Origin: Desulfosporosinus sp. Sb-LF
GTDB lineage: Bacteria; Bacillota; Desulfitobacteriia; Desulfitobacteriales; Desulfitobacteriaceae
Assembly: GCF_004766055.1 (NCBI RefSeq)
Contig: NZ_SPQR01000004.1
Location: 1-64,000 of the forward strand
Reading direction: 5' to 3'
DNA length: 64,000 nucleotides
This document shows positions 8,219-16,574 of the stretch, piece by piece. The position numbers were made by a program, and so were the translations under genes. A model generated the notes under the pieces. That model was not told the DNA's origin. It was given only the letters and a program-made list of their open reading frames with translations, and made no database searches. The first letter of the stretch is position 1. The number at the start of each line of letters is the position of its first letter.

Positions 8219-8725
8219 TTATTTCATAAATTTATCTATGAGTAATTCCCCTTCTGTGTACTTGTTGTAGCTGAAGAACCAAAGATAGTACTTCCTGGAA
8301 ATAAAGAATGTTATGAAAAGAGTAATCCATGTTATATACCATGTCCAATGAAGGTACACAATAATATTCGTATATTTTACACACAAAACTTCAAGCACTG
8401 TCATTGTTGTACAGAAATAAAAATAATGCATAAATTTTCTTATATTACTTTTCCCAACTGGGTAATTGATATTAAACACAGTACAAATGGCAGGATAAAT
8501 AAAGTATTCAAATGTAAAACTTGTCTTGTTTGCATATTTAAAAAGCCTAACAGGATATTCTATTAATCGAAGTTCTACAACTAGGAGACCTATCAACCAT
8601 GTGATGAATTGCTTAAAAAGGAAAATAAGTTGAGCTTCACGAATTTTCTTTTTTGGGATAAATAATATGAGCATTATAACTGTTGCAACCCAAGCTGCAA
8701 CCAGAATTAATACATCTTTGTTCAT
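8219..8725 (-). CDS. CBO0543-family multi-pass membrane protein
   Basis: The 168-residue protein has about five hydrophobic segments. The stretch KQFITWLIGLLVVELRLIEY, then PVRLF, and NKTSFTFEYFIYPAICTVFN, is the hallmark of the CBO0543 family, common in spore-forming Firmicutes and of unknown function. The ATG at 8725 has a purine-rich site just upstream. On the minus strand the stop is followed by AAAAAAGGC-TAG-GTGCTTTTTT, a weak terminator. No operon partner is evident. Confidence 0.7.
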   Translation of the reverse strand: MNKDVLILVAAWVATVIMLILFIPKKKIREAQLIFLFKQFITWLIGLLVVELRLIEYPVRLFKYANKTSFTFEYFIYPAICTVFNINYPVGKSNIRKFMHYFYFCTTMTVLEVLCVKYTNIIVYLHWTWYITWITLFITFFISRKYYLWFFSYNKYTEGELLIDKFMK

Positions 8726-8753
8726 GAATATTTATATGTTCCTTTCCGTTTTA

Positions 8754-8802
8754 AAAAGAGCCAAGGGAGGATGTAATTATGATCCCCTAGCTCTTTAAAC
8801 TA
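8754..8802. terminator. imperfect hairpin, possible terminator
   Basis: AAAGAGC (8754-8760) and GCTCTTT (8790-8796) bracket a partly paired inner stem (GGGAGGAT/ATCCCCT). It sits between the CBO0543 gene and the fragment ending at 8811. Confidence 0.4.
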
Positions 8803-8810
8803 TAAACTGG

Positions 8811-8993
8811 CTAAAACTTACCCCTACTAGCATTCCCCTCGATCCTAGAAGTATCCATTTTGGATGTCATAGACTGCCCATAATGCGCAACATTCTTAAT
8901 AAACGTAGGATATCCTGTATAAATGCCACTTCCCAGTGGTACTATAAAAGCACAAGCAAAATTATCCATATGATGTGACTCATTCGTAGATTC
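8811..8993 (-). pseudogene. C-terminal fragment of an unrecognised protein
   Basis: The minus strand carries an open stretch of about 60 codons ending in TAG at 8811: MDNFACAFIVPLGSGIYTGY, then a hydrophilic tail ending GNASRGKF. Upstream it meets a stop and then the recombinase scar at 9033-9075, so it looks like a gene 3' end cut by an insertion. The family is not recognised. A short free-standing gene starting at MDNF is possible but no good ribosome site was seen. Confidence 0.25.
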
Positions 8994-9032
8994 TTGTTAA
9001 ACACCGCTTATCCTGATCCCCCTTCCGACTCA

Positions 9033-9075
9033 CAGTTAACTAATTCCTCCACCCTCATCCCATTCTATATTTCAA
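9033..9075 (-). repeat. scar of a serine recombinase 3' end at a GC boundary
   Basis: The minus strand reads VFEIKNGMRVEELVN-like codons, matching the extreme C-terminus of the recombinase remnants elsewhere. It abuts the sharp rise in GC content at about 9076. Confidence 0.4.
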
Positions 9076-9572
9076 ACGGGGAGGCATCGAACAACGAGGC
9101 CATCGCGCTGGTTGAGCGCGGGGTGCGGACATTGATCGTGGCGCTTTGTCCGTCCGTGCACGGCGAGGGCGACAAGGCCTTCGTGCCGAGACTGATCAAC
9201 ATCGCCCGCACGAAGGGCGTCTCTGCCTACATCGGTAACGGGTCCAACCGCTGGCCGGCCGTACATCGCCTCGATGCGGCGCGCCTGTTCCGCTTGGCGC
9301 TGGAAGCCGCCCCGGCGGGGTCACGGCTTGACGGGGTCGGCGACGAGGGCGTGCCATTCTGCGACATCGCCTGCGTCATTGGTCGCCACCTGAACCTGCC
9401 GGTAGTCAGCATTTCCCGTGAAGAGGCAGACGCCCACTTCGGCTTTCTCGGCGCCATTGCTGCGCTCGATCTCCATAAGTCGAGCGCAATGCCCCAGGAA
9501 CTCTTGGGATGGCAACCGGTTCACCCTGGACTGATTCCGGATCTCGAACAGGGCCACTACTTCACCAGCTGA
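9076..9572 (+). pseudogene. 3' part of an NAD(P)-dependent epimerase/dehydratase (SDR) gene of foreign, GC-rich origin
   Basis: From 9076 the frame encodes the C-terminal two thirds of an SDR-type sugar-nucleotide or nitroreductase-like oxidoreductase: ALVERGVRTLIVALCPSVHG, then GFVPRL-like FVPRLINIARTKGVSAYIGN, NRWPAVHRLDAARLFRLALE, and GWQPVHPGLIPDLE near the end. The N-terminal Rossmann GxxGxxG region and the YxxxK catalytic pair are absent. The frame extends upstream into unrelated AT-rich sequence (to an ATG at 8994), which is not part of the gene. The fragment is markedly GC-rich against its surroundings, implying transfer from a high-GC donor. It cannot be functional as it stands. Confidence 0.7.
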
Positions 9573-9690
9573 TTTGAGGCTTAGAGTTACTACTCATGAC
9601 AATCAAAAGTGTGGGTAGGATGATTCATGCTCATGAAGCAAGTGGAGCGCTGGAGCGGCACAACACTGCGGCATAAGTAAATCAATTCAT

Positions 9691-9732
9691 TAAAATAGCA
9701 GGTCTCGCGAAAATGCGAGACCTGCTATTTTA
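9691..9732. terminator. strong bidirectional terminator hairpin
   Basis: TAAAATAGCAGGTCTCGC pairs perfectly with GCGAGACCTGCTATTTTA (18 bp) around a 6-nt loop, flanked by A and T runs. Confidence 0.75.
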
Positions 9733-9778
9733 GTGTCAACCTAGTTGCAAATCTACTTGCGCATACGGGTACGTTAGC

Positions 9779-10045
9779 TCAAGAATACCCTAGAAATAAA
9801 AAGACCTTGTTCAAGAAATTTAGCCTCGCATAGGTAAATCTCAAAACTTCCTCTTCATCTTCCTCTTCGTTAATTGAATAATAAGATACTGGATAATGCT
9901 GAAATTCTTTGCACCAGTTTCTCAATTAACTCTCTTGACGCAGTAAAGTTTATATGTTCATTTTTCTCCCTATGTCCACCTGGAGTTTCCCATGTACTTC
10001 TATCCTTATATCTTACGAATATCCACTTCCCATTAAATCTCACCT
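9779..10045 (-). pseudogene. NUDIX hydrolase, frameshifted remnant
   Basis: Read across at least two frame changes, the minus strand gives FNGKWIFVRYKDRSTWETPG, GHREKNEHINFTASRELIE, then ETGA, then KEFQHYPVSYYSINEEEDEE. This reproduces the NUDIX box order GG-H-E...RE-EE-GA with partial degeneration. The stop is at 9779. The N-terminus is lacking and there is no intact start. NUDIX enzymes hydrolyse nucleoside diphosphates linked to other moieties; this copy is dead. Confidence 0.55.
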
Positions 10046-10219
10046 AATAACAATTACTGGCCGATTTCTGGGTTTAACTTAATTCCACATTGTCCTGCAT
10101 GTAACTACGCCGATTAAGTAAAAAAGGCAAGCCAGTATTAATGGTTCTTGCCCAGGGAAATTTGTGTTCTTTTATACATAATTATTTCACTACAAACTGT
10201 AGTGTTTATGTTAGGGTCC

Positions 10220-10456
10220 TCATCCGCCACAGGCTGGATCAGAATTGATTTCGCTCAACCTCTTAATCAATACATCCATATGCTCTTTCGGCTTTTCTCT
10301 AACCATTTTGCCAATTTCTATTGATGCATTTATTTCTACAGTAGTTGCGCCAGCCACACGGGCAGCGCTAAAGTGGTATTCCAGTCATGGTTGGCAGTCA
10401 CCAGCTATAGCTGCACCAATTGCAATTAATTCATAAGTCTTTTTATCAAGGTCCAT
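10220..10456 (-). CDS. AhpD/carboxymuconolactone-decarboxylase-like protein, candidate selenoprotein (CxxU)
   Basis: From an ATG at 10456 with GGAGG 8 nt upstream, the frame runs 78 codons to TGA at 10220 and has a single internal stop, TGA at 10387-10385 (codon 24). Read through, it gives MDLDKKTYELIAIGAAIAGD, C21-Q-P-U24-L-E-Y-H28, then EIGKMVREKP and a C-terminal CGG. CMD/AhpD-like proteins carry CxxC-xx-H as a redox-active pair; here codon 24 is exactly the second cysteine. The sequence on both sides is intact and family-like. A hairpin at 10368-10347 fits a bacterial SECIS element. The gene follows the arsenic operon on the same strand, where thiol peroxidase-like CMD proteins are plausible helpers. 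The alternative is a plain nonsense mutation of a cysteine codon; this region has many pseudogenes, so that cannot be excluded. Confidence 0.65.
10347..10368 (-). promoter_or_regulatory. candidate bacterial SECIS element of the CMD gene
   Basis: On the minus strand GCGCUGCC (10368-10361) pairs with GGC-U-GGCGC (10355-10347), leaving one bulged U and a loop CGUGU (10360-10356). The loop begins 25 nt after the TGA, within the spacing known for bacterial SECIS elements, with G in the first two loop positions. It shares the loop pattern C-G-N-G-U with the hairpin at 31908-31930. Confidence 0.5.
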
Positions 10457-10475
10457 AAACTATACCTCCATTTGC

Positions 10476-10690
10476 TTATAAAGTGCTCGGTGGATTAATC
10501 CGGCTACTTTCTACACCGTGGTCTTCAATATCTGAGCGATTCTCAAGATTTCGAAGTTTTGCTTCAATAAAGCTATCGACGATGGCGGGGGCAAAAGTTT
10601 TGAATTCTTTTACGAGATTGTTTCGGTGGCACATTGGAGTGGACAACCTTCAACGGCAATTACATCTGATGCCCTAGGTCAATAACTTTA
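10476..10690 (-). pseudogene. degraded gene between acr3 and the CMD gene
   Basis: One frame gives VIAVEGCPLQCATETI (10616-10664) and a second, after a frame change, continues VKEFKTFAPAIVDSFIEAKL and then RNLENRSDIEDHGVESSRI to a stop at 10476. The GCPLQCA motif resembles the cysteine motif of 'putative zinc-binding' (DGC) proteins seen near arsenic genes, but the rest does not match well. It is broken and not assignable with confidence. Confidence 0.3.
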
Positions 10691-10761
10691 CGAAGCCCAA
10701 TTTTTTTTGCCGGGACTGATAAAAATGTGCCTGGTTCTCAAATACGCTACTATGGTTGACG

Positions 10762-11838
10762 CTATCCTCTAATCGGCATGCCCTTTTTGTTAAAATACTT
10801 CTTTCCAAAGAACAAACTTACATTAACTAAGGCAATCATGACTGGCACTTCGATGAGCGGGCCGATGACTGCAGCGAACGCGGCTCCAGATTTAATTCCA
10901 AATACTGCAACAGCAACTGCAATAGCCAGTTCAAAGTTATTGCTCGCCGCTGTAAAGGCTAAGGTGACAGTTTGACCATAAGGAAGTCCTTGTCGCCAAG
11001 CCATATAGAAGGAGACAAAATACATAATTGCAAAGTAAACCAAGAGCGGTATCGCAATTCGTATGACATCCATTGGTACGGTAACAATCGTCTGGCCTTT
11101 GAGTGAGAACATTATAACAATCGTGAATAGCAAGGCGATGAGCGCAAGTGGGCTAATCTTAGGGATAAATTTTTTTTCGTACCACTCTTTTCCTTTGATT
11201 GGTAAAAGCATAAAACGCGTAAGCATCCCAGCAAAGAAAGGAATTCCCAAATAAATGAGAACACTTTGGGCGATCTCCCACATACTAATGTTAACGTTAA
11301 TATTCAGGGATAAACCGAGCCAGTCTGGAAGGAGAGTAAGAAAGATGTAGGTATAGACTGAATAAAAGATAACCTGAAAAACAGAATTCAGAGCAACCAA
11401 CGCTGCAGCATACTCCGAGTCTCCTTTAGCAAGACTGTTCCAGAGAATGACCATGGCGATACAACGGGCTAAGCCGATCAGTATAAGTCCAACCATATAC
11501 TCTGGGTAATTATGCAAAAAGATTACAGCGAGAGCAAACATTAAAATGGGCCCAATAATCCAGTTTTGAACTAAAGATAGGGTCATGACTTTGCCATTTT
11601 TAAAGACACGTCCAATTTCCTCATATTTCACTTTTGCTAGTGGTGGATACATCATCACGATTAGACCAATGGCAATCAGAATATTGGTCGTCCCCATTTG
11701 AAATTGATTAATAAACGTAGAGGTACCAGGGAATACATAACCTATACCAACACCCACTGCCATTGCTAAAAAAATCCACAAGGTTAAGTAGCGATCTAGG
11801 AATGATAACTTGCGGCTTACTGGTAATTCAATACTCAT
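10762..11838 (-). CDS. acr3: Acr3-family arsenite efflux permease
   Basis: The 358-residue protein has ten hydrophobic segments and the Acr3 signature [19 protein letters not shown] around residues 120-140, including the conserved cysteine needed for arsenite transport in this family. It exports As(III) from the cytoplasm, driven by proton motive force alone or with ArsA. It is the last intact member of the arsR-arsD-arsA-metallophosphoesterase-acr3 run, 48 bp after its neighbour, on the same strand. Regulation by ArsR at the operator 15221-15261 is expected. Confidence 0.93.
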   Translation of the reverse strand: MSIELPVSRKLSFLDRYLTLWIFLAMAVGVGIGYVFPGTSTFINQFQMGTTNILIAIGLIVMMYPPLAKVKYEEIGRVFKNGKVMTLSLVQNWIIGPILMFALAVIFLHNYPEYMVGLILIGLARCIAMVILWNSLAKGDSEYAAALVALNSVFQVIFYSVYTYIFLTLLPDWLGLSLNINVNISMWEIAQSVLIYLGIPFFAGMLTRFMLLPIKGKEWYEKKFIPKISPLALIALLFTIVIMFSLKGQTIVTVPMDVIRIAIPLLVYFAIMYFVSFYMAWRQGLPYGQTVTLAFTAASNNFELAIAVAVAVFGIKSGAAFAAVIGPLIEVPVMIALVNVSLFFGKKYFNKKGMPIRG

Positions 11839-11886
11839 GCTCTATACAACTCCTTCTATTGTTATCAAAATGGTTCGGGAAGATCA

Positions 11887-12603
11887 TTAATATTTTCCCG
11901 TCCGAATCATTTGGGCAAACTCATTCGGTAACTCAGAGGCCTCAATTGCCGTTGCCGTTGCCTCATAATCATAAGGTACTTTTCGAAAATCAACCGTTAC
12001 GCCCCTTTCAAAAGATATAAGTGCGTATATAGCTTGAGGGTCTCCATGCTTTGGTTTTCCAACGCTGCCTACGTTAATTAGCGATTTATCTTTCAAGACC
12101 ATGGTAAAGGGAAGATGGGTATGACCACAGACAAGAATGTCGGTGTCAGCAAGAGTAATAATTTCACTGGCATAATCTTGAGAAATTTCTTCGGTAACGT
12201 ATTCATTTAACTTATTTGGGCTACCATGAACCAACAGAAATCGTTTACCTGCAATATCAACTCGTATTTCTTTGGGAAGATTTCTCAAGAACTCTTTATT
12301 TTCTTCAGAAGTGTGCCCCTTTGTCCACGCTATAGATTCATGTCCTAAAGCCTCAGCTTCAGCATCCTTATAGTCACAACCACAAATAAATCTCTGATAA
12401 CCAATTCCATCATCATAGTTACCCATGACTGTGGGAATGTTCTTTTCTTTAATTAAATCTACGACTTCATTGGGGAACGGGGCATATCCTACTAAATCGC
12501 CAACACAATAAATACTGTCAACTTGTTGTTCTTCAATGTCTTTGAGTACAGCCTTTAAAGCAATGACGTTGGCGTGAATATCTGATATTATTGCAACCTT
12601 CAC
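11887..12603 (-). CDS. metallophosphoesterase of the arsenic operon
   Basis: The 238-residue calcineurin-like phosphoesterase has its metal-binding motifs in order: SDIHAN (8-13), GDLVGYAPFPNEV (36), GNYDDG (61), VHGSPN (about 129) and GHTHLP (about 164). This YfcE/MJ0936-like family hydrolyses phosphodiesters or phosphomonoesters with two divalent metals. It is set between arsA and acr3 with gaps of 43 and 48 bp, so it is part of the operon; similar genes are recurrent in Firmicute ars operons but their arsenic role is not established. The conserved residues all appear present. Confidence 0.85.
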   Translation of the reverse strand: MKVAIISDIHANVIALKAVLKDIEEQQVDSIYCVGDLVGYAPFPNEVVDLIKEKNIPTVMGNYDDGIGYQRFICGCDYKDAEAEALGHESIAWTKGHTSEENKEFLRNLPKEIRVDIAGKRFLLVHGSPNKLNEYVTEEISQDYASEIITLADTDILVCGHTHLPFTMVLKDKSLINVGSVGKPKHGDPQAIYALISFERGVTVDFRKVPYDYEATATAIEASELPNEFAQMIRTGKY

Positions 12604-12646
12604 AGCAAAATCCCTCCTATTGTTTTAAACTAGCTATTGAGCCTTT

Positions 12647-14383
12647 TCAGAGGGTAAGCAACTTATCACCTTTGATTTCATCGGCACTCCAAGCAATGAC
12701 GGCAAAGTTTCCACCTGAATGTTTATCGACTTTGTTGATCCACTCAATCTCGTTGCTTGACTTGGCTGATAACAATTGATTTGTTGTGCCGGCGTGATAC
12801 AGCGAGGAATTGATGACCCACCATTTGGTCGCAATACCTGCACGTATCAAATCTACTTCGAGGCGCATTGCTTCATACACGGGTGTGGCTTCAGCAAGCG
12901 TAACAATAATGACCTCGGTTTCTTCATCATTGCGGAGGCGTGGCAGCAGGTTTTTTACAGATTCGGGAATATCTCCTTGTGAACGTTGGATTTCCTTGTG
13001 ATAGCTTTGCGTTGAATCAAGCAGCAGGAGAGTGTGACCGGTCGGTGCAGTGTCAATAACAACAACCTGATCTTCTGCTTTCTCTACTATTTGTGCAAAG
13101 GCTCTGAATACTGCAATCTCCTGCGTACAAGGGGAACGCAAATCTTCTTCAATATAGGCAATATCCTCATCGGCCATGGTTTCTCTTGCCTTGAAAAGCA
13201 CTTCCTCTTGATATTTTTTTAGTTCAGCGTGCTCGTCAATATGACTCATAGTGATGCCACTGGTTTCATCAATTACGAATTTGAGATGTGCAGCAGGATC
13301 AGTCGTGGTAAGGTGTACCTTTCTACCTCTTGCGGATAATCCTATAGCAATTGCCGCCGCAATGGTAGTCTTACCAACACCACCTTTGCCCATTGTAAAT
13401 ATGACCTTTTTATTGGTGTTGTACAAATCCTCAATGACATCCTTAAGCTGTGGGATTGTCTGAGCCTGTATCGTTTCATCAAGGACAATATAATTATCCT
13501 TAGTAAGCAATGCTCTTACATTGTCCATTCCTGCAATGGTATAGGCCCTGAGAGGCACAGCGTAAGTAATAAGGTTTTTTAAACCCTGCGGCATTTCAGC
13601 AAGCGCATTCTGTTGCTTGTGATAGAGACTCTCAGAAATAATATCATCATACGAGGTCAGTACACCGTTAATGATCATCGTCTGATTGTTTACGCCAATC
13701 TCAGCAAGCTCTCTAGACGCTCTTTCTGCTTCCTTGAGAGGCGCGTTTTCTGGACGTGAAACCAGAATGAGTGTTGTCAGTTTGCCGTCGGCTAAAGTTT
13801 CAACAACTTTTTTATAAATTTCTTTTCTGCTTTCCAATCCAGACAGCTGCCCCAAGCAGGATGCGCCGTGGGTACTTTCACTGATAAAATTGCTCCATGC
13901 AGATGGAAGTTGCAACATTCTGAGGGTGTGGCCTGTCGGCGCAGTATCAAAAATGATATGGTCGTATTCTTTCTGCGTCTTTTCATCGGTTATGAGGTTT
14001 GAAAACTCATTAAATGCAGCAATTTCGACTGTACAAGAACCGGAAAGCTGTTCCTCCATATTGTTAAGCACTGCATCGGGCAGTTTCCCACGGTAGGGAG
14101 CAATGACACCTTCCCTGTGTTCTGCTGCCGCCTGGATGGGATCAAGGTTAGCTACTACAAGATTCGGTACTTCTTTGATAGGAGTACCTTTATTCGTCAG
14201 CTCAGTGTTAAACACGTCCTGCAAGTTTGAAGCTGGATCGGTGCTGATGAGAAGCACCTTTTTGCCAGTGTCCGCAAGGGTGACTGCGGTAGCGCAAGCA
14301 GTAGAAGTTTTACCTACACCGCCTTTGCCTGTATAAAAGAGATATTTTGTAAGCATAATCCTTTGTGGATTGAAAATCTCCAT
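12647..14383 (-). CDS. arsA: ArsA arsenical pump-driving ATPase
   Basis: The 578-residue protein has the tandem arrangement of ArsA: an N-terminal half with Walker A YTGKGGVGKTSTACA (about 16-30) and a C-terminal half with FTMGKGGVGKTTIAAA (about 330). Each half has the DTAPTGHTLRMLQLP / DTAPTGHTLLLLDSTQ signature, and cysteines lie near the metal site (GSCTVEI, SPCTQEI). ArsA binds As(III) delivered by ArsD and couples ATP hydrolysis to efflux through the membrane permease. ArsD is encoded 40 bp upstream. All motifs look intact. Confidence 0.95.
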   Translation of the reverse strand: MEIFNPQRIMLTKYLFYTGKGGVGKTSTACATAVTLADTGKKVLLISTDPASNLQDVFNTELTNKGTPIKEVPNLVVANLDPIQAAAEHREGVIAPYRGKLPDAVLNNMEEQLSGSCTVEIAAFNEFSNLITDEKTQKEYDHIIFDTAPTGHTLRMLQLPSAWSNFISESTHGASCLGQLSGLESRKEIYKKVVETLADGKLTTLILVSRPENAPLKEAERASRELAEIGVNNQTMIINGVLTSYDDIISESLYHKQQNALAEMPQGLKNLITYAVPLRAYTIAGMDNVRALLTKDNYIVLDETIQAQTIPQLKDVIEDLYNTNKKVIFTMGKGGVGKTTIAAAIAIGLSARGRKVHLTTTDPAAHLKFVIDETSGITMSHIDEHAELKKYQEEVLFKARETMADEDIAYIEEDLRSPCTQEIAVFRAFAQIVEKAEDQVVVIDTAPTGHTLLLLDSTQSYHKEIQRSQGDIPESVKNLLPRLRNDEETEVIIVTLAEATPVYEAMRLEVDLIRAGIATKWWVINSSLYHAGTTNQLLSAKSSNEIEWINKVDKHSGGNFAVIAWSADEIKGDKLLTL

Positions 14384-14423
14384 ACTTAATTACCTCCGTT
14401 TGGATTATTGAGCCATCTTAAGA

Positions 14424-14816
14424 TTAGCAGCAATTTCCGTTAGAACAACCACATCCTCCAGAACCTTGAGGAATCATTTTAAATTCCTTTGGTTGCTCAC
14501 CTAAAAATCTAACTGGAATATTGAGGAGCTCCGCAAATTCCTCATTGCTAGGGTATCTACCAGTGATCATAATTGCACCCTCTAAGACAATAGCCGGTAG
14601 ATTATCAACCCCTTTGGTATTGAGAAGGTCATTCACTGCATTATTGTTGACAAATTCCATGGGTGCGTTTGTAAGATTAAAACGGTCAACCTCAATACCA
14701 TTTTTCTTGAGTGAATTAAGAACAGTTGAAATCCGAAGCAATTCAGTGTCTACACCGACACCACATAGACCTGTTGAACAGCACATAGCTGGCTCAAAGA
14801 TTTGCATCTTTTTCAT
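14424..14816 (-). CDS. arsD: ArsD arsenite metallochaperone
   Basis: The 130-residue protein begins MKKMQIFEPAMCCSTGLCGV, containing the Cys12-Cys13-Cys18 triad that binds As(III), and ends in a cysteine-rich tail GGCGCSNGNCC. It hands arsenite to ArsA and is a weak trans-acting repressor in some bacteria. It lies between arsR (67 bp) and arsA (40 bp). Confidence 0.95.
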   Translation of the reverse strand: MKKMQIFEPAMCCSTGLCGVGVDTELLRISTVLNSLKKNGIEVDRFNLTNAPMEFVNNNAVNDLLNTKGVDNLPAIVLEGAIMITGRYPSNEEFAELLNIPVRFLGEQPKEFKMIPQGSGGCGCSNGNCC

Positions 14817-14883
14817 AAATAATCGCTCCTCCTTTTAAATTTTAATGAAACAACTCCCTCTGATTTATAAGTTGAACATAATT

Positions 14884-15201
14884 TCAACATCCTTCTATAG
14901 GGTCTCTCACAGCGTAATTATCAGCTATCTTAGTAATTTCAGCGAGTAAGTTCTTTGCTGCTTCACAGACCTCTTTACTTAATGAATAGTACATCCATTT
15001 TCCATGACGGCGACTGTCAACAAGTCCTGAATCACATAATATCTTCATGTGGTGCGATAAGGTTGATTGCGCAATTTTCAGATCTGCTAAGATTTCGCAG
15101 GCACACCTCTCTCTGCTTTGTAACATTTCAATGATCTTAAGCCGGTTGGGATCGCTGAGTGCTTGAAATACTTTCGCGTTAGTTTCATATTTGCTTTCCA
15201 T
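14884..15201 (-). CDS. arsR: ArsR-family arsenic-responsive repressor
   Basis: The 105-residue winged-helix protein has the DNA-recognition segment AQSTLSHHMKILCDSGLV and, just before it, ERCACEILADL, the Cys-x-Cys arsenite-binding signature at helix alpha-3. Metalloid binding to these cysteines releases DNA. It heads the arsenic operon and is preceded by a long perfect inverted repeat (15221-15261) that is its likely operator. Confidence 0.95.
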   Translation of the reverse strand: MESKYETNAKVFQALSDPNRLKIIEMLQSRERCACEILADLKIAQSTLSHHMKILCDSGLVDSRRHGKWMYYSLSKEVCEAAKNLLAEITKIADNYAVRDPIEGC

Positions 15202-15220
15202 CAGGCCACCTCGAATCTAT

Positions 15221-15261
15221 ATTCATCGATATGTAATATTATATGTTTCATATCGATGAAT
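15221..15261. promoter_or_regulatory. ArsR operator (13-bp inverted repeat)
   Basis: ATTCATCGATATG (15221-15233) and CATATCGATGAAT (15249-15261) form a perfect 13-bp dyad with a 15-bp centre, placed 20-60 bp before the arsR start. The dyad matches the type of site bound by ArsR/SmtB repressors. Confidence 0.8.
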
Positions 15262-15282
15262 GTCAATGTGACTGAGGGTAAA

Positions 15283-15489
15283 TCAACATTCAGTAAGAAT
15301 CTCGTGCAACTCCACTCTTTCCTCCCCTCTCCCACTCTTTAACTCAAAAATAAAATGCGCTGGTGTGAGAATTTCTATCTTCTCAACCAACGCATCAAAA
15401 TAGTATGGATCTTCAGAGAAATCGGACTTAATTCTATTAGCATCAATAAGTGAAGTTCCCCAATCAAGAGGAATAATTGAGGTAGCCAT
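15283..15489 (-). pseudogene. serine recombinase C-terminal remnant
   Basis: The frame includes SEDPYYFDALVEKIEILTPA, then HFIFELKSG and a short tail, matching the last 40-50 residues of large serine recombinases (the 'ALVEKI...FxLKSG' region). Upstream residues (MATSIIPLDWGTSLIDANRI) do not resemble the recombinase coiled coil, so the fragment was joined to other sequence. It has no catalytic domain. Confidence 0.5.
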
Positions 15490-15508
15490 GTCTTATCCCA
15501 CCCGATGA

Positions 15509-16430
15509 CAGCAATTTAGCCTCTGCTTGAGTTTTGCCACCTCATCTCCTATATTTCAATTACCTTTACGAATTCTCCTCTCAATCCTCTAACTTTAGTC
15601 GAAATTGGATATATCTCCCCCTACCCCATGATTTAAGATTCTTATTCAATTGCTCAATTTCTATGAGCACTAAAAAACCAATTCAGCTTTATACTTCAGC
15701 AAATATAGTCCTTTTAATAAAAGCCTAACCATTTCTCTTTGAGTTGTAAAATGCTTTCTCAGTCGCCTAGCTAAGAATAATTGCAAGATGTTCGATGCAA
15801 TAAATATCAAATAGAGCACTGCTTCTACTGCCTTCTCTCCATGAACAAAGCAATGCTCTAGACCACATTCTCGTTTCAAGTTATTAAAAATTGAGTTTTC
15901 TATATCCCAACGTGCTCTTATCATTTTGAATAATGTCTTCAGCGCCATCTCCATACATGTCGTTACAATCATTATCTGTGTTCGTTACTTGTTAGTATGT
16001 TTAATGGCAAATTTAACAAAACGCAATGACGGCTCCACGTTGTCCATAGTAAAAGTTGACTCGTAAACTTCAACTTTCTCAAATCCTTTTTCATCTTCCC
16101 AAACTTCAACTACCTTCGTCTTATTGACCGTTTTTCTTGCTAACCGCAAACTATTATTGTTTTTTGCCCCGACAATTGCATCAATACCTAAAGCCTTGAA
16201 GTGGTTAAACCAGATGGAATTACAAGCCAGGGCATCATAAACTACAACATCCATCAAGTTTCTATGACTCTTCACAACACTTGAAATCAGCCTTTTCGCT
16301 ACGTTCAACTCACCTCATCCTTTGAAGCAGAACCTTGTCCGGGCTTGTAAGTCTCAAAGCCAATTACCAGTTTTGGGTTAATCCACACTGTTGACATGAT
16401 AATTGTTCCTCTTTCCATATTTTCCAGACA
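15509..16430 (-). mobile_element. degenerate DDE-transposase IS, copy B
   Basis: It begins with CAGCAATTTAGCCTCTG at 15509 and carries the C-terminal half of the transposase in two frames (15670-15972 and 15985-16308). Recognisable segments are MNVAKRLISSVVKSHRNLMD, VVVYDALACNSIWFNHFKAL, RARWDIENSIFNNLKRECGL (the 'W-IEN-F' region of DDE transposases) and FTTQREMVRLLLKGLYLLKY. A frameshift at about 15975 and loss of the N-terminal half make it inactive. Confidence 0.75.
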
Positions 16431-16574
16431 CTTCACTTTATGTGTTGTTTTCGGCCAGGAAATGGTTTGGAGAACATCTTGACCGTTTCCAGATCAGTAT
16501 GCACGAGCATGACAGCCTCCTTTATAGTTTTATAGCCAACTACATTAGACCATAATTCCTTTTATTGCTTCGAT

